64,000 nucleotides of DNA from Pyropia haitanensis (taxonomy: Eukaryota; Rhodophyta; Bangiophyceae; Bangiales; Bangiaceae), in the NCBI GenBank assembly GCA_008729055.1, contig SDUX01000002.1, forward strand, positions 5,111,874 through 5,175,873. The letters are read 5' to 3'. The notes beneath the pieces were generated by a model. That model was not told where the DNA came from. It ran no database searches and worked only from the letters and a program-made list of their open reading frames with translations. Made by a program: the position numbers and the translations under genes. Numbering within the stretch: the stretch's first letter is position 1; each line of letters begins with the position of its first letter. Shown piece by piece: positions 40,755-53,011 of this stretch.

Positions 40755-43700
40755 GCCACCGCGGGGTAGGCGGTTGCTCTGGGGGTGTTTGACGCTCCGC
40801 GCTGGTGCGAGGGGAGGCAGGAGGCGGCTGCGCATAGCCGCAGGCCCGCTGCGTCGCGGCGGTGGTGCAGGGCACAGCACGCGGCGGTGGCGGCCCAGGC
40901 GGCGACGGTGCAGAACCCTGCCACGGACGGGTGCGGCGACTGTAGCGGCGGCGGCGGGCGGCGGGCGGTGCGGGCAGCCGGCAGCTGGCCCGCGTGCCGG
41001 CCGCCGCCGCTATGATGGCCATCGACTGATACTGGCCGAAGCGCGCGACGACTGAGAGTGGGGCGTGTGGTGATTCCACACCCCGCGGAGGGGTTCAGGT
41101 CACCACGAGTTGGGGGGCTGGGAGCTGGCACTCTCGGCCCCCCCCCGCCCCCCCCCCTGGCACCATGGCCGTCGCCGACTGTGACTGCGCCGCCGCACCG
41201 CCGCGGTCAAGGGTTGGCATCCGATGCCTCTCACAACGGCTCCGGTGGTGTGCGCCCAACCCACTCCCCCCACCCACCCCTCTCTTTCTCCACTGTTGCC
41301 CGTCAGCGACGACTCGGCCCTGCCGGCGGTAGTACGCCGCGAGACCACACCGCCACCGCTCCGGCGGGACGGTCTCGCGTCGTTGGTGCAGACGAAGAAG
41401 GGGGAGCGGGGAACGAGCAGGGGGGGAGGGGAGGGGGCGGAGGTGCGGCGTGAGCGTGGCGACCTCCCCGGCCCCGGGGTGGGAGGGGGGCGGGAGGAAG
41501 CCTGGTGCAGTTCGTGGGCACGGCGGGGTGTATGGCGGGTTCCCCGCCAAGCACCCCAAAAATAGACTCTGCCGCTTGTACGAGGGACAACGCCTCGCGG
41601 GGGGGGGGGGGCACACGGGGGCAGGAGCGCCGTTGCTGCCGCCGCTCTGCCAGGGGTTGAATGCTGCCCACGGCGGCGCACGCGCGCCTGTCGGCGTGCC
41701 GCACGGGGCACCCGCTGGCGTCCCGCGCTCCCTCCGGCCAATGATGGGCAGCGACCACCGCCGTTGGCAGTGCCGGCAAGGTGCCACGACCAGCAAAGCG
41801 GGCGGCCGGCACGGTCCGTTTCTCTCCGCCCCCGCCGACAGCTTCTTGCTGCCCCCCTCTGCGTCTGCAGCGCGCCCGCGGCAGCCGACAGCGGTCTCGG
41901 GGGGGGCCCTTTTCCCCCTCCCGTCCTCACTCGCTCACTGTCCCGCCGGCGGGAGTACCCACACGTGCGTCAGCCACTGCGGTGGATGTCACGGCGATGC
42001 GCACTTTTTGTGGCCGCCGCCATACTCTCGGTACCGGCGGGTGGGTGCGCGGGTGGCCTGTCCGGCGGGGGTGGGCCTGGCTACCGCTGGGGCCTTGACC
42101 CTGTCCGCACAGCCGCGGCTAGGCACACCAGGTTTGGCGGCAACAAACGCACGCAAGGGTGTCCCCGACGCCAGGGCGGGGGAGCACCGCCGTGCACCAG
42201 TGTGCGTGGAGAGCTCCTCGACCCTTCCCTTCCATCCCCTTACCCAAGGTACGGCACGGGTCAGTACGGTCTTGTTGCTATGGCTGCGGCAGACGCCCGC
42301 CGAGCCCACGACTGTGTGTCTACACGCCACACGCGGTCTCCCTCGGCGAGAGGACCGGCAACGGCGTCTCCCCTCCCGGAATGCACCGTCGTGAGTAGAA
42401 ACGATAAGTATGGATGACATAGGGGCCTCCATCGCCGCACGTCGGAGCTCCGTTTGGGACACTGGCGTTGTCGAGCTCTCCGTCCGTCCCACCACAGGTT
42501 CCCTGCGCGAGGTGCGGCTCGGGTCAACCTATTCTTGCTGTTCTTTGTGCTACGGCGGGTGCACTCGCTTGTTCCGCACGCAGCCTCTCTCTCAATCCGA
42601 GGCTCGCCACGACTGTCCCTTGCCCTCGGGGGCGCCACGATGCGCAACTGCCGCACATGCTACTGTACGGGGTCGGGACACCCCCCTCGCCGTCGGGCTC
42701 CCACTGGGGTCACCTGTCAGCAAATCCGGGCCAGACACACCATCACCGGTGCGGCACCACCCCCCCCGCGCGGGCCCCCCCCACCCCAATCGGCGGGGTC
42801 GTGGCGTGCGCGGGGCGGGCCTCTCCGAATCGCTGACACCTCGCCTGCTCGTGGCGCGCTCATGAAGGCCGCGCGGCCGCGTCGACCGCGTCCCCCCCAC
42901 TGTTTCCGCCGGCTTGCGTGCCACACTCGTCCACGGCCACGAGCACTCACCCCCGCCTTCCCCCCCCCTTCCCACCCCCCCTCGTCCGCTGTTGACACTA
43001 TACGGCTCACGCCGCCTTGTATGCAGGCAGCCGCCGCCGCCGCCAGGGAGCGCCCAGACGTGGCAGCCGGCGGGGGTGGGGGCTTGATGAGGCGGCCTTG
43101 ACGGGCGCTCGGCGCCTGTTGTGCACCCCCCCCCCCCCCCCCCCTCCGCTGCGCTCCCTTGGCAGAGGGCGATGACGACGTTGGCGGTCCATGCCGCGCC
43201 CTCTAGTTGGCGGCGCTCCTCTTCCTCCTCGACCGGTCGGCCGCGTCACCTCCACGTTTGGGCGCCGTGCCAGTGGGGCGGTCGGGCGGCGTGGTGCGCC
43301 CCCCCCCCCCCCCCTTCTTTTGCTAGGCGTTGACTCGATCACGGACGTGTCGTCCCCCGCCGGCAGGTGCCGGCTTCGTGGCGGATGCGCGGGGTGACCC
43401 GTAGCGACGGGGGGGTGGGCGCCGGGGGGAGGGGGTGGGGGGTGCAGAGAGACGTGAGGGTGGCGACGGCTGTACAGCGGTGGCGACCTGGGGTGACCGA
43501 CGCCGCCCTCGGCAGGCGATCTCGGTGCGCCCGTCGCTGCTCTGGGGCGCTTGTCTGGTGGGGTGTCTGCGCGACGCGGCGCGGCCGCCTCGTCCCCGCC
43601 CCTGTTTGCCTGGCCACCTGCCTTATGGCACCCACCACCCCTGCCCGCTCGTGGCGATGGCGGTGCTAGTGGCAGCAGCACCCCGGCCAGGGGGGGTGTG

Positions 43701-45692
43701 GCGGAGGGCAACTGTATGGGGCTGCCGCCGCCCGTGCGCGTCGCACAGCCCGGGACGCTGCCGCTGACGGCTGTTGTCTTGGCCCCACGTTGCGCGGAGG
43801 GGCAGAGTGGGTGGGAGGCGCCCGACGTGGGGGACGCCAGATGAGGCGGCGGCGCTGTCGACCGCGGCGCACCCGCCACCCCCCTCCCCCTCTCCACCCC
43901 CGCGGCCGTGGCATCTGTGGTCGCCGCGCGTGTCCCGGCGCGGGGTCTACTCCCAGTCCGCCGGGGCTGCCGTGCGACCGCCGCCGGCGGGCGCCCCCGC
44001 GCGGGGGGACCCTATTTTTGCCGCCGCCCCTCCGCCGCGGACGTGGACGCCCGCTCCTCTACCGCCGCGGCGGCGCGCGCGCCCGGGGGGGCGGCGGCCG
44101 CCTCGCAGTAGAGGTGGGGTCGGCGGCTTCCGCCCCCCCCCTCCCCTCTCACGCCCTGCTCCCCGCTGGTCCCGGGCTGATCTGCGCTGCGGGGTGGCAC
44201 CCGCGGTCCTCTCTTTCCCGCACCCCCCGCGCTGTCCTGCCCGCGGCCGGTGTCTTGACGCGCCGCGGTGCAGCGGCCGTTTCTTGAGGGGGGGGGTGCT
44301 GCTGCGGCCACGGCTCGCCCCTCCCCTCTCCGCCTGCCGGCCGGTCGCGCCGCGGGTCTCTTTCCTCCCACACCTACACGCGGCGCACGCACTCCGCCCA
44401 ACCCCCCCTCAGTCTTCGCTCTGCGCGAGGGGGGTGTAGTGTCTCCTGCACGGCTTGTCCCCTCTCGCATTGCCGTGGGGGGTGGCGGCGGGGTTCCGCC
44501 CTCCTCGCCAGGAGCGAGCCCCCGGGGGGCGGGGCGCACGTTGTCAGGGACTGCTTTCGTGGCGCCCGTGCGGCTGCGGCGGGCGCGGACGCCCCATCCA
44601 TTGACTGCCGTGGGTTGGCCTGGCGCACCGGCAGGGGTGGCCGGTGGGGGCGGCGGGAGGGGCGGGCGGCGGGGGGGCACCCACCCCTGCGGGCCCCTCG
44701 CCTAGCGTCTGCCGTCCGGTGTTCGTCCCGCGCCGGGTTACCTGGCCGTCCCGCCCTCCCCACCGTCCCCCGCCCCCCCCCCCGCGTCGGAGACGCTGGT
44801 GTCTTGGCTCCACCGCGCGCGCGGGGGGGGAGGAGGCACGGCGCGGAGGGGTAGTAGAAGAGCGCTGGCGCCGCGGCGCCCCGGCACTCCGGGCGCTTGG
44901 CACCCGCCTCCACGCGAAAGCGGGAGAGGGGTGGGCGTGGGCGTGTCGCACCGTCGTCCGCGTTGCTGCCGTCCCTCCCCCACCCCCTCCCCCCCCCTCT
45001 CCCGCGCCCGCGTCTCGCGCCCGGCGCCTCTCGCGCCCTGGCGCCGTCCCGGTGTGGGCGAAGCAGAGGGCGCATCGATCTTGACGAGGGGGGGCTTGCG
45101 TGGTCGTACCCCCCGCACCAGCTGCGCCTGTGCGTTGCGGCGGCAGCGGCAGCGGCGGCGGCGGCGGCGGCGGCGGTAGCGGCGGCGGTGGTGGCGGTGG
45201 CAGTTGTGGCGGTGGTGGCAGCGGCGGCGGCAGCGTCGGCGGCGGCAGCGGTCGGGGGGAGAGAGAGGGGGTGGCGGGCTGGTTGAGTGTGCCCCGTGCG
45301 CGCCCGAGGCTGCGGTGGGGTGCACCTGCCAGCTCACCTCTCCCTTCCCCCTGTGTGCAAGGGTTCAGCAGCGCTGGGGGTGGCCAAGGGGCGAGCCGCG
45401 CCCGCGGCGGTTGGTGCGGTAGGTGCGACCGCGACGGCTGCGGCGGGAGGCCTCGCATGCGGTCGGGTCTGTGGCGCACCACGCGGCGGGTCGGGGTCGA
45501 AAGGGGGGCGGCCACGGCGACGGACGCGAGCACCGTGGGTGGCTCAGCATCGGCTTACCCCGCGACGGTGACTCTGCAACGACAGTGGCTCGTCACCGCC
45601 GTCATCTTACCCCACCTCATCGCTGCCCTTGACACCGCTCCTTACTACCCCGCGACGTCCCCTCGCGCGTCGGGTAGCCCCAAACACCCGTC
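40755..45692. other. 4.9-kb region without a supportable gene
   Basis: Many ORFs on both strands, all Pro/Arg/Gly/Ser-rich and without recognisable domains, consistent with open frames in GC-rich noncoding DNA. The stretch 41560-42700 is of more moderate composition. From about 42950 to 45400, G and C homopolymers and CGG/GCG repeats dominate (for example GGCGGC repeats at 45139-45260). I see no tRNA, rRNA or transposase signature. A gene with several small exons could be hidden here. Confidence 0.45.
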
Positions 45693-48244
45693 ATGGAGCC
45701 TGGCGACGGTTATGGCGGTGGCGGGCGGCTCTCGCTTCCTGGTCTGACCGGCGGCTTGCGGCTGGACGACCTCGTCGACACGGAACCCGACGCGGACCCG
45801 ACGCCCGCCGTCGCGCACTTTCGCTCGACGATGGCGTCCATGGGCTACGCCGTCACCCTCCGCCTGGACAGCGCGACGTCGCCCACGTCTCCCGACGATG
45901 ACGGGCGGCGGCCGTTCTCCCCTCTCGTCACGCCGACGCCACAAACGGCGGCGCTGCGGCGCGCGCCGTTTGGCCCCGCCGCCCGCCCGCGGTCGCAGCT
46001 GGGCAGCGGCCACGGGCGAGGTGGGGGTGGCGACGCTGGCGGGGGGGCTGCCGCCGCGGGCGACAGTGACGCGCGCGCCCTCTCGTCCCCAGTGTCAGCG
46101 TCGACGCCGGGGGGGTGCTACGGTCGCGTGCCACCGCTGGCCTGCTCCTCTTTCTCCCCTCCTTCGCCTCCCCCTTCGGCAATGGCGGCGCGGCTGTCGT
46201 CGGTGGCGGTAAGGTCGGCGGCGATGGCGGCACCGTCGGCGTCGGCGATGGCGGCGACGGCGGTGGTGCTCAGCGGCGGTGGAGGCTGCTGGGCCAGCTC
46301 CCCCGGCGGGGTTCCCGCCGTGCCGACCAGCGTGCCGTCCCCTCTGCCGCCGCTGCCGCCGCGCCTGCCGCCGCTTCGTGGCGGGCTCGGCGACGCCGCC
46401 CCGGCGCTGGCTACCCCCGTGGCGCTGTCGCCGGCACCGTCGCGGCCGCTCGCCCGCACCTGCCCGCGGCACCCGCTGCTGGATGCGCCCGCGGCGCGGC
46501 GGTCGGCGTCCCCCCCCGCGCTCAAGCGGCCGTTTGCGTCCCTGCTGCGCGGGGGGGCGGCGGAGGACGCGGGTGGCGGTTGGTGGCCGCCGCCGCCCGC
46601 TCCCCGGCGGCCGGTGCGGGACACGTCGGTGGTGCTGGCGCCGCTCCGCCCGACGGGCGGTGGTCCCCAGCGACGGGAGGGGAACGCCGCCGCGTCGCCA
46701 CTGCCGCCGCCGCCATTGCCGCCGCCGCCGCTGCCGCCGCCGTCTGCGCCGCCGCCGCGGTCGTTTTGGCAGACGGTCATCGCGCCGCCGCTGGTGGCGG
46801 CGTCGGCGCCCGCGCCCGCGGGCGGCGCCGCGGGGGGGGTGCCCCTGCCCCTGCCTGGGCCACGGTCGGTGTCGGAGCCCCCCCAGGATGGCAGCCATTT
46901 GCTTCCACGGGTGCGGGGTTCCCCGCCACCTGCGGCTTTTGGCATCCCCGCTGACGCCGGTGCTGCCAGTGCCGGCGCCGCGGCGGCCACCTTGATGACT
47001 GGGGAAGAGGACGCCCCCGCTGCGAGTGTCGACACGGACGCTGCGGACGGCAGCGGCAGCGCCGGCGGCGGCCGCGCCGGCGGCGGCGCCACCCCTGCCC
47101 GCCCGTACGCGTGCGACGAGTGCGGGTCGTCGCACTCGCGGTCTGGCAACCTGGCCAAGCACGTGCGGCTGGTGCATGGCCGGCGGCGGCCGCACGTGTG
47201 CGCCGAGTGTGGCGCCCGCTTTGGCCAACGCTCCAACCTGTCGGCGCACGCGCGGGCGGTGCACCGGCGGCTGCGGCCGCACGCGTGCGCTGAGTGCGCC
47301 GCCGCGTTTGCGCAGAAGAGCGCTCTCGTCGCGCACGTGTCGGCCGTCCACCGGCGGCTTCGGCCGTACGCGTGTGCCGAGTGCGGGTACGTTGTTTGTG
47401 TTTTTCTTCCTCTCTCTGGGCAAGTGGGAGCGGGGGCAGGGGTGCGGGACGGTGGGGACAGGGGGAGGGAGGGGAGGGGCAGGAGGGGGGGGTTGGGATG
47501 GCGGCGGAGGTGACCAATGGAGCTCGCATGTTGCGGTGGCTAACTGGGAACGTGGCCCTGTGCTGCTGTGCTCTCTCATTGCTTGTGGCTTTGGTGTGCT
47601 CGCGGCTGTGTCCGGGTGTTGCCGCCGCTACAGGGTCACTTTTGGGCAAGCGTCGGACCGCAACCGCCACGTTCGCGTACGTTGTTACTCCTGGGACTCC
47701 CTTGCGCGGGCTGTCTTTCCTTTTGTGTTGGTATGTCCTCTAATGCCTCGTGTGGTGTTGTTCAACACCCTCCGTCTGAAGTGCGGTAGCCGGCGACTGA
47801 CTGGATGACGGGTTGCTCGTGTTGCCCTGCCCGCCACGCCCACTTTCCTCCCCCTCCCTCTCCCTGTTTTCTGATGATTTCGCTTGGTGCTCCCACCTCC
47901 CACACCGCGCTCCGCACTTTTTTTCCTTTGGCGGTCCCCAGGTGGTGCACCAACGCCACCGCCCCCACGCTTGTACAGACTGTGGGGCCGCGTTCAGCCG
48001 CCGGTCTGTCCTTGTTCGTCACCAGCGCAAGCGCCACGCAGCCGCCGACGCACCCCTGCCGCCTGCCGGCGCGGCTGCCGGCGCGGCCGCTGGTCCCGCC
48101 GACGATGTTGACGGTGGTACGACGGCCGCTGCCGCTGCTGCCGCCGCCGCTACCGCCGCAACCGTCGCCATCACGGCCTCGACGGTCGCCGCCGCCGCCG
48201 ACGCAATCGCCACTGTGCCGGTGGGCGCCGTCGCCCCTGCGTGA
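45693..48244 (+). CDS. Five-finger C2H2 zinc-finger protein (three exons, one microexon)
   Basis: Exons 45693-47386, 47634-47676 and 47942-48244 join to 679 residues. Both donors are GTACGTTGTT, the acceptors CTACAG and CCCCAG, and the phases 2 and 0 close. A long disordered Ser/Pro/Ala/Gly N-terminus (about 1-470) is followed by five consecutive C2H2 fingers, each C-x2-C-x12-H-x4-H: CDECGSSHSRSGNLAKHVRL, CAECGARFGQRSNLSAHARA, CAECAAAFAQKSALVAHVSA, then a fourth assembled across both introns (CAECG + VTFGQASDRNRH), then CTDCGAAFSRRSVLVRHQRK. An Ala/Thr-rich tail follows. The 43-nt second exon encodes the core of finger 4. Probably a sequence-specific DNA-binding regulator; targets unknown. 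Confidence 0.88.
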
Positions 48245-48782
48245 GCAGCCCAGCTTTTGGCGCGGAGGCCATGGGGGCGATGGGTGAGTGGCTGAGGGAT
48301 GCGAACGGGGGGGGAGATGTCGCACCGCCAGCGGTCTGCCGCGGGTGCGCAGCCCCCACGCCGCCGCCCGCCTTGGCCGCGCGCCTTTGGCCTGGGTGCC
48401 ACCGGGGCGCCGGCCGCGCGACTGCCCTGTCTACGGCAGGTACCCGCCGCCTGCCACGCGCGCACATGTGCGTACATGCGCGCACGCGAGGGTGGCGGTG
48501 GGTGCGTCGGGGGGTGTTGCGTAGGGGATAGACCCCTCCCCGTTTTTGTGTGTCCTTTTTTTTGTGTGTTCCTGCGTCTGTTTTGACCACCTGCGTCCGT
48601 ATCCCTTGTGCCTGCGGCGCGCCGTCCGTCGCGGCGTGGCGGTTGCCGCCACGGCGTCGCCACTGCTACCCTGGCCAACGGGACAGCCCAGCTGAACGCG
48701 GCCGGCTCTGCCGACTCCCCTCCGCCGCCGCGGGGCGCCCCCCCCCCCTTAGCCATCCCGGCCCCCCCCTCAGCCATCCCGG
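48245..48782. other. Convergent 3' region (C2H2 / PRODH)
   Basis: A spacer of 0.54 kb with no gene. It contains a T-rich stretch (about 48541-48570) and an alternating GCGCACATGTGCGTACATGCGCGC purine-pyrimidine tract near 48458-48485. Confidence 0.45.
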
Positions 48783-50425
48783 TCACCCCCCCCCCAGCCC
48801 GAGGCGCGCCGCCACCTCCCCCCACGCCGCCCGCGCGTCGGCGCGCGCCGCCCCCGCCGCGTCCGCGTTCTCCTCTGCCCGGCGGAGGAGGTACGGCAGG
48901 CACTCCCGCGGCGGCCCGTACGGCAGGTACTTGGCCGTCGCCCAGCCGCCCGCGGCGAGGCCAGCCGTCAGGCCATCGGCCATGCCCGCCAGCTGCGCAA
49001 AGCTCAGGCCGGGGGGGCCCCGGCGGCGGGGGGGCGCGCCGCGGCGGCGGCGGGCGTCCCCTGGCTCCCCCCCCCGCCCCCACGCTTCCCCCGCGGTGGT
49101 GGGGGGGGGGCGGGCGCCCGCCGCGGCGGCCGCGTCGACGACGGCGTCCACGCTGGCGGCGTTGTGGGTGGCCACGACGAGCGCCACGTGGCCAGCGCGC
49201 ACGGCCGGCAGCAGCCCCAGCGCGGTCGCGTCGTACGCGGCGTCGACGGCGCGGCGGCCGCCCGGCAGCAGCGGCGAGCGGCCCTCCCCCCCCCCCTCCG
49301 CCGCCGCGGCCGCCGCCTCTGCGGCCGCCACCTCGGCGCGCACGTACGCCCCCCGCACGAGCTTGACGCCCGCCACCACCCCCGCCTCCCGTGCGGCGGC
49401 CAGCGCCGCCGCCAGCCGCGGCCGGCCGCCGTCGAGGTACAGCTGCGCGGTCGTGTAGACGGTCGCAACGGTTGGGGTGTTGGCCGCCAGCGTGGCGGAC
49501 AGGCCGAGCGCGTCGACGGCGGGGCGGGTGGCGGCGGCTTCGGCGTCGAGGAGGAGCGCCACGTCGGCGGCCGCCGCGGCGGCGGCGAGGCGCCCCAGCC
49601 GCCGCGACGCGGCCGCGTAGGCCGCCGCGTCGGAAGGGGGGAGCAGCCGCAGCAGGTCCCCGACGGTGGGCGCGGCGGCGGCGCCGGGGGGCAGCCGCCG
49701 CTGGCGCCCGCCGCCTCCGCTGCCGCCGCCGCCGCCGCCGGCGGGGCTCCAGCCGCCCGCGTCGGCGCCCGCCGCGACGGCGGCGGCCGAGACGCGGCCG
49801 AGCAGCGCCGCCGCCGCCAGCGCCGTCGGCTTGACCACCACCCCCGCCGGCACGCCGCCCGCCGCGCGCACCGCCGCGGCGGCGGCCACGCTGTCCGCCG
49901 CCGCCGCCTCGGCACGGTCGGCCGTCGCGGTCGCCGCGGCGGCCGCCGCCGCGTCGTCCGCGGCGGCGCCGTCGACGGCTGCCGCGGCGGCCGCCGCCGG
50001 GGACCCCCCCCCCCCAATGCCCTCCACCGCGTAGTCAAAGTAGGTGCCGACGCCCGCGGCGGCGAGGCGGTCGGCCGCCGCGGCCGCCTCTGCCAACGAC
50101 CCGCCCCCAACGTAGTGGCGCGCGCCTCCCGCGACGGCCGCCGCGGCCACCGCCGCCGCGAGCGCGCGGGGCGTCGCCGCCGCCGCGGCGGCGGCGGTGA
50201 GCGCCGCGACCGCCGCGGACGCGCGGGGCGAGCCGGCAACGGACGTGGCCGCCAGCGCCGCGGCGAGCTCCCGCCAAGATGCGGACGCGTAGGGGCGGAC
50301 GGCGGGGAGCAGCGCCGCCCGCTGGGGGGGGGGGAAGGCCGCGCTACCGCCGGCGCGCCCGTGGTGGGGGTAGTGGTGGCGGCGGCGGCGGCGGCCGTGG
50401 GCGGAGGGGGGGGGGGGGGAGGCAT
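48783..50425 (-). CDS. PRODH: Proline dehydrogenase (frame broken once near the N-terminus)
   Basis: A FAD enzyme of the mitochondrial inner membrane that oxidises proline to pyrroline-5-carboxylate. About 547 residues if one base is added in G11 50324-50334: ATG at 50425 (MPPPPPPPPTAAAA) then reads into PSPPPQRAALLPAVRPYASA and the catalytic domain. Family motifs: YFDYAVEG; VVVKPTALA; GVKLVRGAYVRAE; LVVATHN; FAQLAGMADGLT; KYLPYGPPRECLPYLLRRAE followed by ENAD. The R-R-x-x-E-N segment binds the proline carboxylate. A low-complexity insertion of ~30 residues separates the THN and AQL motifs. The TIM-barrel order is normal. The N-terminus may act as a mitochondrial presequence. Confidence 0.88.
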
Positions 50426-51870
50426 GGTGCGGCTCGTGGACAGACTCGACGGAAGCGGGGGGGGGGGACGGCGTGCGCCCCTCGCGTTGGCGGCTGGCCT
50501 CTGCCGTACCGACGCGGCGGAGCGCTGGCGCGGGAAGGGGGCGTCCCGGCGGGGGGTGCGCGCCGTGGGGTGGCGGCGGCGGTGGCCGCGGCCGTCGGGG
50601 TGGAGTTGGTGTCGAGGACGGCGGGCGGTGGCGGCGGCGGCGGCCGCCGCGGAGCGGGTCACGGCGCGGCGGGGGGTGAGGGGGTCGCCCGGCGGGTGGG
50701 GCGGTCGCGCGCGCCGCCCTCCGGCGGCCGCGCCCCGCGGCCGCGGCCGCGGCCGCGTGCTGCCGCGGGCCGCGCCGCCGCCTCGTCGTGCCCCACCTCG
50801 ACGCGGCAGCCGCCGCTCCGCGCGGCCGAGCGCGGGGCGGCGGCGGGGCGTGCCTTGGTGGTGGGCGGGGGGGGGGGGGAGGGGGGAAATGTGAAAGCGC
50901 TGCTTCCACAGCCACCCTCCTCCCGCCGCCCCCTCCGTGGCGGGTCGCCGGTGCGGGCTGCCCGCTCCGCTCGTCGCGCCCACACCCCCCCATTCCCGTG
51001 GGAGGGAGTGACCTTCCACGAACGCCTGCCCAGTGCGGTGCGGGCGGTGACAAGGTACGGCGCCCCACGCGGGAGGGGCGCGTCACCCCCTCCTACGCCC
51101 ACAGCGAGCGGGGCTGGGGGGGGCGGCCGCGGTGCCGCGCGGCCGCGGCCGTGACCAAGACACGGTCGCGGCAGACCGTGGGGTCCTCCTTCCACTCCCT
51201 TTCTGTGGAGGGGGCGGCGGCCCGCTGAGATTTTACGTGTCAGGCCGGCTGATCCTGCACGAGCTCCAACGCAGCGCGGTGCGCGTCCGCCGCATGACCA
51301 GGTCCACGTCGCAGCACGTATCTACAAGTCTCGTTCCACAGGCGGCTGCCGCTCGCGCTCCCGGCGGCGTGCGGGCGACTAGGCGGGGAGGAGACAGGCG
51401 CGAGGAGCAATGACAAGCGGCGTAGACCAAAGAGAATAAGAAAGGTGGCCGCGGCAGCTGCAGCGGCGCCCGCGTCTTGACGGAGGGTAGGCGAGGGAAT
51501 GCACTGGGGGCGGGAAACGGGGGGGCGGCCCACTGCCGGGCCACGGCGGCGGGCGTCCACCCCAAAGCCGGAAAGACGCCGCATGGAAGGGGCCCGCCAG
51601 GCGGCACGTCGCCGTTGGGGAGAGGGGCAGGGGGATGGGCGGTAGAGGAGCAAGGCGCGGGGCTCTCCTGCCTGTCGCCACCGTCCGTGGCTGGGCAGCC
51701 TCGAGTGGCACCGCGGCGTATCTCCCGCAGGTGCCGGCGCGAGTCAAGACGAGCGGTGGCGGTGTGGGAGCGGCACCACGCCGCGAGGGGCGAGGAGGGA
51801 GTCCGACACTGGCGGAGGACACCCCGCCGCCGCCGCCGCCGCCCTCCCAAGCGGTCAGGCACCCCCCGCC
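50426..51870. other. Spacer between PRODH and the DRAM-like gene
   Basis: 1.4 kb. The portion nearest PRODH (50426-50900) is very GC-rich with G runs. The portion at about 51200-51800 is more balanced. ORFs on both strands lack domains. It presumably holds the PRODH promoter and the 3' end of the next gene. Confidence 0.4.
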
Positions 51871-53011
51871 CTATTCACGCCCACGCTCCCCCCCCCCGCG
51901 CCCCCCCCCCCCCCCCCCTGCGCAGCGCAGCGCCGGCCACACCAGCGCCTCCCCCCGCAGCAGCACCGCCAGCGCCGCCGCGTGGGCGGTGACCGCGCCA
52001 AGCAGCACGTACTCGGCGGCGGCGAAGAGGTCAAACGCGCGGCCCAGCCGCACGTACGTGCCCGGCGGGGGCGGCGACGTGCCGGCCTCGGCGGGCGGCG
52101 AGCGCGCGACGAGGGCGAAAAAGATGACAAAGGCGGCGACCGCGGCCACCGCCGCGGCCGCCGCTGCGACCTGCACCACCACCACGCCATGCGGGCGGGG
52201 GAGGGGGCGGGCGGGGGGGTGGACGGGAGCGTCGGGCGGGGGGGAGGTGGCCACCCCGCCGCCGACGATGGCAGAGGGGAGAGGGGGGGGGGGTTGCGCT
52301 CTTTGCCGGCAGCGCCGGCGCCGGCGCCGGCGCCGGCGGTTGCCGGCGGCGGCAGCGGCGGCGGCGGCAGCGCAGCAGCCGCCTCCCCCCCGTCGGCAAC
52401 GGCGGTGGTCAGCAGCAGCCACCCCACCTGGGCAGCCACGTACACCTGTGCCCCCCGGTCGTGGACGCTGGAGTAGACGTTGGTCGCCGCCGCGACGGCG
52501 AGGCCGCCCGCGGCCGTGACCGACAGGCCGAGCGCCACGCGGCCGGCGGCCAGCCGCCACCGCCACCGCCGCCGGCGGAGGCACGTGGCCGCCACCGGCG
52601 CTGGCGGCGTGGCTGCCAACGGCGGCATCGCAGCGCCGCCTGGCGACCCGACGGCGCTGGGGGGGAGGAAGGGCGCGGCGGGGCGCCCCCGCCACCCGCC
52701 GCAGACTCCGGCAGCTCTGGGGGTGCTGCCGGCGCCGGCGCCGCCGCTACAGCCCCCCATCCCCTCCCCGCCCGTGGGGCGTAGCGGACGAGGTAGACAG
52801 ACAGCCCCGTGGCACCCCCCGACGCGGCCACGACGGTGCCGACGACGGCAAACGCGACGCCCCCGCCGACGAGGGACGCGTCGGACAGGCGCGGCAGCCA
52901 CACGGGCCGGCCGTCGCCGAGGCCGACGAGGACGATACCGATGGAGGCGGCCGACGCGGCGGGGGTGAGGACGGCGGTGGCGAGGGGAAACGCCGCCGCG
53001 GGCAGCCGCAT
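51871..53011 (-). CDS. Frag1/DRAM/Sfk1-like multi-pass membrane protein (frame broken at homopolymers)
   Basis: About 380 residues when two one-base gains are allowed, near 52659-52665 and at G11 52283-52293. Start MRLPAAAFPLATAVLTPAAS at 53011. Hydrophobic segments in order: LATAVLTPAASAASIGIVLV (followed by WLPRLSDASLVG, like the family's P.ISD element), AFAVVGTVVAASGGATGLSV, VALGLSVTAAGGLAVAAA, then NVYSSVHDRGAQVYVAAQVG (like the conserved VHxxGA segment), VVVVQVAAAAAAVAAVAAFV and FDLFAAAEYVLLGAVTAHAA. Six spans and the VHxxGA-like motif fit Frag1/DRAM/Sfk1 proteins of lysosome, Golgi or plasma membrane. The family call is moderate; membrane nature is clear. Confidence 0.6.

Noticed and set aside
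39748..41079. A 443-residue minus-strand ORF
   Set aside because: Overlaps the GNAT gene in antisense; Pro/Ala/Arg-rich and without motifs, while the plus strand carries the acetyl-CoA-binding signature.
41450..42417. Plus-strand ORFs of 217-314 residues in the GNAT-C2H2 gap
   Set aside because: No domain, signal or splice support, and competing ORFs of similar length on the other strand.
49164..50894. A 576-residue plus-strand ORF
   Set aside because: Antisense to PRODH, whose family motifs are unmistakable on the minus strand. The plus frame is Arg/Gly-rich noise.
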